Positions 44,265 to 53,551 of a DNA stretch of 64,000 nucleotides are shown in pieces. Position numbers and translations under genes: made by a program. The notes beneath the pieces are model-generated. The model was not told where the DNA came from, did no database searches, and worked only from the letters and a program-made list of their open reading frames with translations. Each line of letters opens with the position of its first letter. Position 1 is the stretch's first letter. The DNA is taken from assembly GCA_026225275.1 (NCBI GenBank), contig JAMFSL010000036.1, positions 1-64,000 on the forward strand, written 5' to 3'. Source of the stretch: Puia dinghuensis (GTDB taxonomy: Bacteria > Bacteroidota > Bacteroidia > Chitinophagales > Chitinophagaceae).

Positions 44265-47200
44265 ATGTCAATCAGGATAGCCATTAATCACAAAACTACT
44301 TACCGGTACGACCGCCTCGTCTCTCTGTCTCCCCATGTCTTCCGGCTGCGGCCAGCCGTCCATTCCCGTACCCCCATCGAATCCTACTCGTTCAAAGTCA
44401 CCCCCAAAGACCATTTCATCAACTGGCAGCAAGACCCCTTCGGTAACTTCCAGGCACGCGTCGTATTCCCCGAAAAGACAAAAGAACTCAGTATCGAAGT
44501 CGAAGTCATCGCCGACATGATCGTCATCAACCCCTTCGACTTCTTCGTCGAAGACTATGCCGAAAAATACCCGTTCAAATATGACTTGCAATTGCACGGT
44601 GAACTGATCCCTTACCTTCAGCAAACCGAAGGCGGCCCCCTTCTCGATCAATGGCTGAAAACCATCGACACCACCCCAAAAAACATCAACGACTTTCTCG
44701 TCTATATCAACCAAAAACTAAACCGCGATATCGCATACAACATCCGTATGGAGGTTGGCGTCCAAACCTGCGAGGAAACCCTCGGCAAGGCTCTCGGCTC
44801 CTGCCGCGACACCGCCTGGCTCCTGGTTCAGATCCTGAGAAGACTCGGCCTCGCAGCCCGGTTCGTCTCCGGCTACCTGGTCCAACTGACGGCAGATATC
44901 AAATCCCTCGACGGCCCGTCAGGACCGGAAAACGATTTCACCGACCTCCACGCCTGGACGGAAGTCTACATCCCCGGCGCAGGCTGGATAGGCATGGACC
45001 CTACCTCGGGACTCTTTGCCGGCGAAGGCCATATCCCGCTCGCCTGCACACCCGACCCTGTCAGCGCCGCACCAGTCGTGGGAGCGACGGATGAATGCGA
45101 AACGGAATTCTCTTTCTCTAATACTGTCACCCGTATCCATGAAGATCCCCGCGTGACAAAACCTTATTCGGACGAACAATGGGCCACGATCAATGCTACA
45201 GGGTATAAGGTGGACGAAGACCTTGAAAAAGGTGACCTGCGGCTGACGATGGGCGGTGAACCGACCTTTGTCTCTATCGACGACATGGAGTCCGCCCAGT
45301 GGAACACCGCCGCCGATGGCAAAGAAAAACGCGTCCTCGCCCACAACCTCATCTTCCGCCTCCGCGAAAAATTCGGCCCCGACGGCATGATCCATTATGG
45401 CCAGGGCAAATGGTATCCGGGCGAACTGCTCCCCCGTTGGCAATACGGCCTCTTCTGGCGAAAAGACGGCGTCCCAATCTGGAAAAATATCCGGTTGATC
45501 GCCCGCGAAGAACCTATCGAAAAAATCACTTCCGAAGCAACGACGAAAAAAACCTGGACGGCGGACGCGGCAACTTTCCTTCATGAACTCGCCCGCCACC
45601 TCGGCGTCAGCGAAGACAATATCACCCCGGCCTATGAAGATACTTTCTATTGGCTCTGGACGGAAGGAAAACTCCCGGTCAACATCGATCCCCTCAAGGC
45701 CGGATTATCAGATCCTATCGAACGCCGCAGCCTCGTCAAACTGCTGGACGCGGAACTGGATACCCCCGCCGGCTATACCCTGCCGTTAAAATTCAACCAC
45801 TGGACGGGTACCTGGAGCAGCTGCAAATGGTCGCTGAAAAGAAATCATCTGTTCCTCGTTCCCGGCAACTCGCCGATCGGCTTGCGCCTCCCTCTCGACT
45901 CTCTCCCCGCTGTAGCCAAAGACAAAGAGCCACAGCAGGTAGAACGTAGCCTGTTCGAAGAACTGCCTGCACTGGAGGACTACCGGGCGGCCGTCAATAG
46001 CCGATACATGCAGCATTTTCCTCCAATCGTCCCGCAACCCCCCAAAGAAGAAACGGAAGTCGAATCGATCAAAACTACCCTCTGCACGGAAGTTCGTGAC
46101 GGCATCCTCTATATCTTCCTTCCGCCCATGGACTACGTCGAGCATTATCTCGACGTGATCTCCTCTATCGAAGCCACCGCCGAAAAACTCAACATGCCGG
46201 TCCGCATCGAAGGCTATGAACCACCCCGCGACTATCGCATGGAACGCCTCGTCGTCTCCCCCGATCCGGGCGTCATCGAAGTGAATATCCAGCCCGCTAC
46301 CAGTTGGAAAGACCTGGTCCATACGATCGACACACTCTACGATCAAGCCTTTCAGTCCCGCCTCGGTACAGAAAAGTTCATGCTCGACGGCAGACATACC
46401 GGCACAGGTGGCGGCAACCATATCACGATCGGCGGATCAAAACCCGCCGACAGCCCGCTCCTGAGAAGACCCGATCTCTTAAGAAGCCTCATCACCTATT
46501 GGCAACACCATCCCGGGCTATCTTATTTGTTCTCCAGCGCATTCGTCGGCGCCACCAGCCAGGCGCCTCGTATGGACGAAGGCCTGGATGACCGAACATA
46601 CGAAATGGAACTGGCCTTCAGCCAGGTTCCCGAAGGTGGATTTATCCCCTTCTACCTCGTCGATCGCATCTTCCGGCATCTCCTGACGGACATCACCGGT
46701 AACACCCATCGTTCGGAATTCTGTATCGATAAATTGTATTCGCCGGACACCTCCGCAGGCAGACTCGGTATCCTCGAATTCCGAGCCTTCGATATGCCGC
46801 CTCATAAACAAATGAGCCTGGTGCAGATGCTGCTCATCCGCGCACTCATCGCAAAATTCTGGCGCCAACCTTATACACACGACCTCACAAGATGGGGAAC
46901 GGAACTGCACGACAAATTCCTTCTCCCGCATTACGTTCGGCAGGACCTGCAGGAAGTGGTTAATGATCTCAATGAAGCCGGGTATCCTTTTTCGCTCAGC
47001 TGGTTCGACCCTTTCCTGGAATTCCGCTTCCCACATTATGGCACGGTAAAGCTGCATGGGATGGAAATGGAAGTCCGCATGGGCATTGAACCCTGGAACG
47101 TATTGGGAGAAGAAATGTCCACCTCCGGCACCGCCCGCTATGTAGACTCTTCACTGGAAAAACTGGAGATCAAACTCAAAGGATTCAATGGCTCAAGATA

Positions 47201-47657
47201 CGCTCTGCTGTGCAACGGCCTGCGCGTTCCGCTGGTCGCCACTGGCATCAAAGAAGAATATGTCTGCGGGATTCGCTACAGAGCCTGGCAGCCCCCTTCC
47301 GCTCTCCATCCGACGATCGGCGTCGATGCCCCGATTACTTTCGACATTGTCGACACCTGGAATAGCCGCTCTATCGGCGGTTGCACCTATCATGTCGCCC
47401 ATCCCGGCGGCCGCGGCTATGAAGTATTCCCTGTCAATAGCTACGAAGCGGAATCGCGACGAGTCAGCCGTTTCACTACCACCTCATTCACCCCGGACCC
47501 CCTACCCCCCTCTCCCGCTCTGTCCGCAATACGACGTTATATCACCCGGGACCGCCTGCCCTTCCTCTGCGACCCGCCCGAAGAATCTGTCAGTAAGGAA
47601 TTCCCCTATACCCTGGACCTTAGGCGTTTCCGGAAGCCAAACACAAATCGTGGATGA
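44265..47657 (+). CDS. Transglutaminase-like protein fused to DUF2126
   Basis: 1130 residues from the ATG at 44265 (MSIRIAINHKTTYRYDRLVS, the standard start; an upstream ATG at 44238 is in frame). N-terminal beta domain (1-110), transglutaminase-like core with catalytic Cys in LGSCRDTAWLL (about 180), His in DLHAWTEVY (about 229) and Asp in WIGMDPTSGL. From about 319 a large DUF2126 region begins (DLRLTMGGEPTFVSIDDMES) and runs to about 1110, with GTGGGNHITIGGS and TDITGNTHRSEFCIDKLYSP. DUF2126 is related to the glutamine-synthetase/amidoligase-like enzymes. Cytoplasmic. Divergent from DyP and convergent with the rest of the cluster, overlapping the zincin gene by 38 bases. Confidence 0.9.
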   Translation: MSIRIAINHKTTYRYDRLVSLSPHVFRLRPAVHSRTPIESYSFKVTPKDHFINWQQDPFGNFQARVVFPEKTKELSIEVEVIADMIVINPFDFFVEDYAEKYPFKYDLQLHGELIPYLQQTEGGPLLDQWLKTIDTTPKNINDFLVYINQKLNRDIAYNIRMEVGVQTCEETLGKALGSCRDTAWLLVQILRRLGLAARFVSGYLVQLTADIKSLDGPSGPENDFTDLHAWTEVYIPGAGWIGMDPTSGLFAGEGHIPLACTPDPVSAAPVVGATDECETEFSFSNTVTRIHEDPRVTKPYSDEQWATINATGYKVDEDLEKGDLRLTMGGEPTFVSIDDMESAQWNTAADGKEKRVLAHNLIFRLREKFGPDGMIHYGQGKWYPGELLPRWQYGLFWRKDGVPIWKNIRLIAREEPIEKITSEATTKKTWTADAATFLHELARHLGVSEDNITPAYEDTFYWLWTEGKLPVNIDPLKAGLSDPIERRSLVKLLDAELDTPAGYTLPLKFNHWTGTWSSCKWSLKRNHLFLVPGNSPIGLRLPLDSLPAVAKDKEPQQVERSLFEELPALEDYRAAVNSRYMQHFPPIVPQPPKEETEVESIKTTLCTEVRDGILYIFLPPMDYVEHYLDVISSIEATAEKLNMPVRIEGYEPPRDYRMERLVVSPDPGVIEVNIQPATSWKDLVHTIDTLYDQAFQSRLGTEKFMLDGRHTGTGGGNHITIGGSKPADSPLLRRPDLLRSLITYWQHHPGLSYLFSSAFVGATSQAPRMDEGLDDRTYEMELAFSQVPEGGFIPFYLVDRIFRHLLTDITGNTHRSEFCIDKLYSPDTSAGRLGILEFRAFDMPPHKQMSLVQMLLIRALIAKFWRQPYTHDLTRWGTELHDKFLLPHYVRQDLQEVVNDLNEAGYPFSLSWFDPFLEFRFPHYGTVKLHGMEMEVRMGIEPWNVLGEEMSTSGTARYVDSSLEKLEIKLKGFNGSRYALLCNGLRVPLVATGIKEEYVCGIRYRAWQPPSALHPTIGVDAPITFDIVDTWNSRSIGGCTYHVAHPGGRGYEVFPVNSYEAESRRVSRFTTTSFTPDPLPPSPALSAIRRYITRDRLPFLCDPPEESVSKEFPYTLDLRRFRKPNTNRG

Positions 47658-48678
47658 ATCGCAGCTTCTCTATCACCTCTTTGGAAAGAATAAAAGGATA
47701 AAAATCGGCATGCCCCATACTGCGGTTCAGACTATTCACCGCAAAACACAACGGCAGCCATCGCTTGATCAACCGGTCGAAATTAACCCGGTCATACGGC
47801 TCCTGGGTAATCGCAGCCTTCAAACCATCGGCTTCAACCGGATCGATCCGGATGCCGAATGCCCATGCCGTTTCCAGCGTATCCATCATATGTAAATAAT
47901 GCGCCCAGGTCTCCGCCCAATCCTCCCAGGGATGCGAAGTGGCATAAGGACTGATAAAATGCTGGTTCCAGTCTGCCGGCGCACCGGAAGCATAATAGGC
48001 CTTGAGAGCCTCACTATAATCCTTCCGCTCATCGCCAAACAACTCCCGATACCGGCCAATCACCTTGTTATTATCTGAAACCAAAGCATCCCAGTAATAA
48101 TGACCGATCTCGTGCCGGAAATGCCCCAGCAACGTCCGGTACCGCTCGCCAAGATCAAGTTTGTGACGCACCCGCTCGGCTTCATCGGCCTCGTCGATAT
48201 TGATTGTGATGACGCCGTTATCATGCCCGGTCATCACATGCTCCCCCGCAGAGGCATTCTCCATAAAATCGAATACAATGGCTTCTTCCTGCCCACCATG
48301 ATTCACCCGTAAGGGTAGCCTCAATCGCAGCAGGGAATAAATCAATCGGTGCTTGGCCACCTCCAGGTTCCTCCAGCGCATCCGGTTCTGATCACTGGTC
48401 AGCGAAGGGATCACCCGGTTCATCGCACAGGCAATGCAAAAGCCATCCCCGGAATCCCCGCCCGCACCCGCGGAGCCGCCAGCCCCCGCGCTACCCGCAG
48501 GCAACAACCAATTGCACACCCCATACTCCGCATTCTTACAATACTGGTAAGCCCCATCCCCCAAATTCATCATCGTCAGCGTCACCGGATCGAAACCCAC
48601 CTGGTGATGACAATTCAAACACTCGCTGTTTTCAAAATACAGCGGGTTACGACAATTATTACAGGTATATACTCTCAT
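47620..48678 (-). CDS. Zinc-ribbon plus zincin-like metallopeptidase
   Basis: 352 residues. The N-terminus has two Cys pairs of a zinc ribbon (YTCNNCRNPL, SECLNCHHQV), then a second Cys set split by a Gly/Ala/Ser-rich stretch (about 62-80) before GFCIACAMNRVIPSL. The main domain carries HFRHEIGHYYWD (about 185), an HExxH zinc site, and a later WEDWAETWAHYLHMMDTL that may supply the third ligand. Putative zinc-binding metallopeptidases of this kind regularly accompany transglutaminase and ATP-grasp/alpha-E genes. Its ATG overlaps the stop of the transglutaminase gene (ATGA), so it is the last gene of a coupled operon. Confidence 0.87.
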   Translation of the reverse strand: MRVYTCNNCRNPLYFENSECLNCHHQVGFDPVTLTMMNLGDGAYQYCKNAEYGVCNWLLPAGSAGAGGSAGAGGDSGDGFCIACAMNRVIPSLTSDQNRMRWRNLEVAKHRLIYSLLRLRLPLRVNHGGQEEAIVFDFMENASAGEHVMTGHDNGVITINIDEADEAERVRHKLDLGERYRTLLGHFRHEIGHYYWDALVSDNNKVIGRYRELFGDERKDYSEALKAYYASGAPADWNQHFISPYATSHPWEDWAETWAHYLHMMDTLETAWAFGIRIDPVEADGLKAAITQEPYDRVNFDRLIKRWLPLCFAVNSLNRSMGHADFYPFILSKEVIEKLRFIHDLCLASGNA

Positions 48679-49529
48679 GAAACTCTTTTTACATCCACCG
48701 ACACCCTCAATCCATGTGACCCGCTGCTCAGGATGATTCCCTTCATAGGCGCAATATCCGCATAATCCCTTCCCCAGCCGATGGTAATATGCTGCTCCCC
48801 CGCTATCATATTATTGGTGGGATCGAAATCCATCCAGCCCATAGCAGGATCATATACACTGAACCATGCGTGACTCGCATCAGCACCGATCAGCTTTTCC
48901 ACACCCTCCGGCGGAACGGTCTCGATATAGCCGCTGACATACCGCGCCGGGAAGCCCATAGACCGGACGCAGGCAATCGCCAGGTGAGCGTAGTCCTGAC
49001 ACACTCCTTTCCTCTCTCTCATCACCACCACCACAGGCGTCGCAACAGTCGTAAACCCCGGCGTAAATTCAAAATCCGTATAAATACGTCGCATCAGATC
49101 ACCAGCCGCGTCCACCAAAGATCTTCCCGGCTGAAAAGAAACCCGCGCATAAGCCTCGATCTCCTCGTTCCACCCCGTCATCGGCGTTTCAAAAACATAC
49201 TGCCTCACTTCTTCGGGCGCCGAAGCCATCGGCGAAGGCGCCCCATTGCCCCCCCGCAACCCATCAAAAATCTCTACCTCGGACTGCACATCCACCGTCA
49301 ATCGCGCATGCTCCTTCTCGATAGAAAAATAGATCACCTTATTCCCAAAAAAATCCTCGTATTCGCGCATCGTATCCGGTTCCGGGCTGATCTTAACAGC
49401 AACATGACGACACACCTGCGTCAAAGTATCCCGCGGCGCCAGCCGCAACAGGTTATGACATACGCTCACCGGCTCGAAATACGTGTACGTCGTCCGGTGA
49501 CTGATTTTATATTTTCGGCGCCAATTCAT
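48675..49529 (-). CDS. Transglutaminase-family protein
   Basis: 284 residues. N-terminal beta domain (YKISHRTTYTYFEPVSVCHN) followed by the transglutaminase core: Cys in KGVCQDYAHLAIACVR (about 174), His in DASHAWFSVYD (about 219) and Asp in WMDFDPTNN. The C-terminus has HITIGWGRDYADIAPMKGII, typical for this branch. In such clusters it is presumed to act as a protease or amide-forming enzyme on peptides. It starts inside the 3' end of the ATP-grasp gene (23-base overlap) and ends in the start of the zincin gene, so all three are translationally linked. Confidence 0.92.
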   Translation of the reverse strand: MNWRRKYKISHRTTYTYFEPVSVCHNLLRLAPRDTLTQVCRHVAVKISPEPDTMREYEDFFGNKVIYFSIEKEHARLTVDVQSEVEIFDGLRGGNGAPSPMASAPEEVRQYVFETPMTGWNEEIEAYARVSFQPGRSLVDAAGDLMRRIYTDFEFTPGFTTVATPVVVVMRERKGVCQDYAHLAIACVRSMGFPARYVSGYIETVPPEGVEKLIGADASHAWFSVYDPAMGWMDFDPTNNMIAGEQHITIGWGRDYADIAPMKGIILSSGSHGLRVSVDVKRVS

Positions 49530-51990
49530 GCTTGAAATAAGTTTTGGAAATCACGTCCGGAATTCCCGACAGCAATACATACATCTTGGACAAAAAATCA
49601 TTCAGCACCCGATATTCCTTGTCCGCAGGACTCGCTAAGGTCAATTCATCTTTGTCGGCCAGCTTCAACAGACTATCCGCCTCCAGGATCAGCCGCTCAT
49701 ATTCGGTCAGCCAATACCCCGCCTGATTCTTCGGGAGATTCTTAAGATACACCTTCAATCGGTTGACCTGGTAAGTCAGCGACCGGGGATTATTCGGATC
49801 GAATAACATCAGATCCAGCACCAGTCCGATGGTGATGGGCATCCGATACTTATACCGGTAATTCACCAGGCTCTCATTACTCGTCAGTACACTTTGTTGC
49901 AAATGGTATTCCACGGGGTCGTTGGATCGGGGAACAAGGGTCGTCCGCAATAAGGTGATCAGTAAAAGGCTCGTCTCGATCTTTCGTCCCACATCCAGCA
50001 GTATCCACCCTTGCTCGCGGGAAATACTTTCCCTGTTCAGTCCTATAAAAGCTACAATAAAGGTGATCAGATTGTCCAGCGTACGCAGCATCTGCTGATG
50101 CCCCTGATGAGACAACGGAATATCCTGCCGGAACTCCTCATCCATGATCCTCAAAACCCGCCAGGTGTCGGTAGACCAATGCTCTCTCACCTCGTGTATC
50201 GCCCGGTGAAACTGCAAAAAATTGAACTTCAGACTGCCGGCCCTGTCCCCGTTCAGCAATACATCCCTCAATTCTGCCCAGGGACGCCCCAACCTCTCTT
50301 CACCGCCCTCTCCCGCAAAGCCAGGGTAAGTATAGCTGTATCGCGTCAACGCCACTAACAGACTCCGCTCTGTCTGGCCGGTCTGTTCAGTGATCTGTTT
50401 GTTACCCCCCGCCATGAACTGCATGACGGTCCGCAGGAATCGCGCATTCCCCAGCACTCTTTCCGTGTACCGCCCTACCCAGAACAGGTTTTCAGCCGCG
50501 TGACTCGGCAACATGTCGATAAAGGATAGCTCAGGCTTCTCCGGCACTGCCTTCAGCACGCTCAGTATCCGACCCGGCTCCGGCGATAGCACCCACGTAT
50601 CCTTGCTCACACCCCCTGTTTGATTGGAGATGATAAAATTACCGGCATCGGAAGAAGTTCTGCACAGGCCCCCCGCCATCGCTTCATAACCATGTTTATT
50701 CCCCACGAGAAAACTCCTGAAGAGCACCCGCCGGGATTCGATCTTTCCATTGATCAGCGCAGGCGTAGAAGCAATCTCGACTTTCTCCTGCCCGACGTAC
50801 AGGGTCGGATGAGCCTTGATCCGGTCTCTCCATTCACTCAGCTCCCTCGCGGATAACGCAGCGCCATCCACAGACGAAGTACCGGTCGGATTTCGGTTGA
50901 TCTTCTTGATGACCAGTGATGGCAGGTGGGCCAGTACGTAATCCAGCTCTTTGGGCTGCCCACACCACCATGAGGCAATGGTCGGCATCAAAAGGTCTTC
51001 CGATAAAAAATACTTAGCGATAGGCTGCAAAAAAGGTAGCAGGCCCGGATTCTCCAGGATGCCGCTGCCTATCGGATTGGCAATACTCACATTTCCGCTC
51101 CGGACGGCCTGCAGCAGACCCGGCACACCCAGTTGCGAATCTTCCTTCAGCTCTAACGGATCGCAATAAATATCGTCCATCCGGCGGAGGATCACATCGA
51201 CCCGCTCGAGGCCGCCCATGGTCTTTAACCAAACATGATTATCTTTTACTATCAGATCATTACCCTGCACGAGCGTAAAGCCAAGATAGGAAGACAGGTA
51301 GGAATGTTCGAAATAGGTTTCATTGCTGGAACCCGGCGTGAGAATGACGATCCGAGGATTGGGGCGCCCCCGGGGGGCAATATCATTCAGCCCGCTACGC
51401 ACCGCATGGAAATAAGGCGAAAGATGCCGCACGGATAATCCCTCAAAAAGCTCCGGCATTACCCTCGCCATGGCTGTCCTGTTTTCCAAAGCGTATCCCG
51501 AACCAGATGGCGCCTGCGTCCTGTCATTCACAACCCAGATGCTCCCGTCTTTGCTCCGCGCCAGATCGGCGGCATACAACACCAGCTGACGGCCGCCCGG
51601 GTGACGGATGCCTGAACACTGCCGGAGAAACCCGGCATGGTTATACACGACGTCGACAGGCAAAATGCCGTTCCTGATCAATCTCCTCTCACCATAAATA
51701 TCAGCTAATACCAGGTCCAGCAGCCGGGCCCGTTGTAAAAGACCCGCTTCGATCGCCGGCCACTCCTCCTGACTGACCAGGAACGGGATGATGTCTAGTG
51801 TCCAGGGGCGGTTCAATCCGGCCGGATCGCCATAGATATTATAGGTCACCCCATTCTCCTTCAGCAGCCGCATCATATCCTCATCGCGGCCGGAAATTTC
51901 ATCAGCGCCCAGCCGCTGATAAGACTGAAAAAAAGTCTCCCAGTGCGGGCGCAGTCGGCCATCTTCACGCAGTAATTCATCAAGCACCAT
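49507..51990 (-). CDS. Circularly permuted ATP-grasp protein fused to an alpha-E domain
   Basis: 827 residues. Residues about 1-480 form a circularly permuted ATP-grasp (type 2) domain: YNIYGDPAGLNRPWTLDIIP, VILTPGSSNETYFEHSYLSS, ERVDVILRRMDDIYCDPLEL, ANPIGSGILENPGLLPFLQP. From about 490 (SFIDMLPSHAAENLFWVGRY, then TERVLGNARFLRTVM) an all-helical alpha-E domain runs to the C-terminus. Elsewhere the two are often separate neighbouring genes; here they are one polypeptide. ATP-grasp enzymes join a carboxylate to an amine, so peptide or amide synthesis is expected. It is the first gene of the minus-strand operon. Substrate unknown. Confidence 0.9.
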   Translation of the reverse strand: MVLDELLREDGRLRPHWETFFQSYQRLGADEISGRDEDMMRLLKENGVTYNIYGDPAGLNRPWTLDIIPFLVSQEEWPAIEAGLLQRARLLDLVLADIYGERRLIRNGILPVDVVYNHAGFLRQCSGIRHPGGRQLVLYAADLARSKDGSIWVVNDRTQAPSGSGYALENRTAMARVMPELFEGLSVRHLSPYFHAVRSGLNDIAPRGRPNPRIVILTPGSSNETYFEHSYLSSYLGFTLVQGNDLIVKDNHVWLKTMGGLERVDVILRRMDDIYCDPLELKEDSQLGVPGLLQAVRSGNVSIANPIGSGILENPGLLPFLQPIAKYFLSEDLLMPTIASWWCGQPKELDYVLAHLPSLVIKKINRNPTGTSSVDGAALSARELSEWRDRIKAHPTLYVGQEKVEIASTPALINGKIESRRVLFRSFLVGNKHGYEAMAGGLCRTSSDAGNFIISNQTGGVSKDTWVLSPEPGRILSVLKAVPEKPELSFIDMLPSHAAENLFWVGRYTERVLGNARFLRTVMQFMAGGNKQITEQTGQTERSLLVALTRYSYTYPGFAGEGGEERLGRPWAELRDVLLNGDRAGSLKFNFLQFHRAIHEVREHWSTDTWRVLRIMDEEFRQDIPLSHQGHQQMLRTLDNLITFIVAFIGLNRESISREQGWILLDVGRKIETSLLLITLLRTTLVPRSNDPVEYHLQQSVLTSNESLVNYRYKYRMPITIGLVLDLMLFDPNNPRSLTYQVNRLKVYLKNLPKNQAGYWLTEYERLILEADSLLKLADKDELTLASPADKEYRVLNDFLSKMYVLLSGIPDVISKTYFKHELAPKI

Positions 51991-52015
51991 GCCTAAAAAT
52001 AGGTAATTTTATGGT

Positions 52016-53551
52016 ATGCAGCCCACAGGCGCCTATTGGCTCTCGCGCTTCCTCATTCTCCGCCTGTTAGGCGCCGTCTATGCCGTAGCTTTTCTTGCCA
52101 CGATCAACCAGATCGTCCCACTCATTGGCGCCCATGGCCTTCTTCCTATAAATATATTCATCCAAAGAGTCACCGACTCACTCGGCTCAACCACCGCCGG
52201 CTTCCTCCGCCTCCCCTCTCTCTTCTGGTTCGTCCATTCGGACACAGCACTCCTTACAGTAGCATGGATCGGCTTTATCCTCTCGCTCGTCGTACTCGCA
52301 GGCTTCGCCAACGCGCCCCTTATGGCCATACTCTGGTTCTTGTATATGTCCTTCGTTCACCTTGGCCAGGACTGGTATGGCTACGGTTGGGAGATCCAAC
52401 TACTGGAGACGGGCTTCCTCGCCATCTTTCTCTGCCCCCTTCTCGACCCTCGCCCCTTTCCCCGCAGAGCGCCCCCCATGCCGATCATTTGGCTGTTCCG
52501 CTGGCTGACCTTCCGCATCATGTTCGGCGCCGGAATGATCAAGCTCCGTGGTGATGAGGTGTGGCGAAATTCAACCGCCCTCTATTATCATTTTGAAACG
52601 CAACCCCTGCCTGGCCCGCTCAGCCGATGGTTTCATTTTCTACCCCGAACGGCACTAAAAATTGGCGTTTGGTTTAACTGGCTCGCAGAGCTCATTGCGC
52701 CATGGTTCGTCTTCTGGCCCAGGCCAGCGCGACACATCACAGGCGCTATCATTATCCTTTTTCAACTCAACCTCATCCTCAGTGGTAACCTCTCCTTCCT
52801 CAATTGGCTCACGATCATCCCCGCCCTGGCTTGTTTTGATGACGAATTATTGGCAAAAATTCTTCCCCGCCCGCTGGTCCGCAGGGCCAAAAACGCCGCC
52901 CTCGGTCGCCGAAGCGCCTCGCGAAGGCAACCCCACGCTCCCCCCTCCCGGCCTATGCTGATCACCGCCTGGACGGTCACCGGTATCATCGCATTACTCA
53001 GCATCCAGCCAGTACTAAATATGCTGTCGCGCCGCCAGATCATGAATACCTCTTTCGATCCTCTCGAACTAGTCAATACCTACGGTGCTTTTGGCTCTGT
53101 GGGACAGGAACGGCTCAACGTAGTATTCGAAGGAACGATGGACTCTATTCCTACCGATAGCGCCCAATGGATCGAATATCCATACAAAGCCCTCCCCGTC
53201 GCACTGGACAAACGACCGCCACAGATCGCCCCATACCAGCTGAGGTTGGATTGGCAAATGTGGTTCGCCGCCATGTCTACCCCCAATGAATACCCGTGGA
53301 CGCTACATCTCGTATGGAAACTCCTGCACAATGACCGGGGTACGCTTGGCCTCTTTGCCGCTAATCCTTTTCCCGGGAAGCCGCCGCTTTATATCCGCGC
53401 AGTACTGTATCGCTATTCCTTTGCACCACGGGGCAATCCCGATGGCCGGTGGTGGACCCGTCAACAGATTGGCGCCCCCTGGCTGCCCGCTATGTCCGCT
53501 GATGATCCCCAACTCATCGAATCCCTGAAAACCGAAGGCTGGATTCCTTAA
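52016..53551 (+). CDS. Lipase maturation factor (LMF1)-like membrane protein
   Basis: 511 residues with several membrane helices in the first 300 (RLLGAVYAVAFLATINQIVP, WIGFILSLVVLAGF, WLFRWLTFRIMFGAGMIKLR) and a C-terminal part from about 330 with family features (NTYGAFGSVGQERLNVVFEG, PYQLRLDWQMWFAAMS). The combination matches the lipase maturation factor family, of which animal LMF1 folds secreted lipases in the ER. The role in bacteria is unknown; help with folding or transport of secreted enzymes is a guess. Divergent from the ATP-grasp operon, and its 3' end overlaps the aminopeptidase gene by 38 bases. Confidence 0.87.
   Translation: MQPTGAYWLSRFLILRLLGAVYAVAFLATINQIVPLIGAHGLLPINIFIQRVTDSLGSTTAGFLRLPSLFWFVHSDTALLTVAWIGFILSLVVLAGFANAPLMAILWFLYMSFVHLGQDWYGYGWEIQLLETGFLAIFLCPLLDPRPFPRRAPPMPIIWLFRWLTFRIMFGAGMIKLRGDEVWRNSTALYYHFETQPLPGPLSRWFHFLPRTALKIGVWFNWLAELIAPWFVFWPRPARHITGAIIILFQLNLILSGNLSFLNWLTIIPALACFDDELLAKILPRPLVRRAKNAALGRRSASRRQPHAPPSRPMLITAWTVTGIIALLSIQPVLNMLSRRQIMNTSFDPLELVNTYGAFGSVGQERLNVVFEGTMDSIPTDSAQWIEYPYKALPVALDKRPPQIAPYQLRLDWQMWFAAMSTPNEYPWTLHLVWKLLHNDRGTLGLFAANPFPGKPPLYIRAVLYRYSFAPRGNPDGRWWTRQQIGAPWLPAMSADDPQLIESLKTEGWIP

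Noticed and set aside
48789-49535. A 248-codon plus-strand frame over the second transglutaminase gene
   Set aside because: Arg/His/Pro-rich mirror of the real gene, without motifs.
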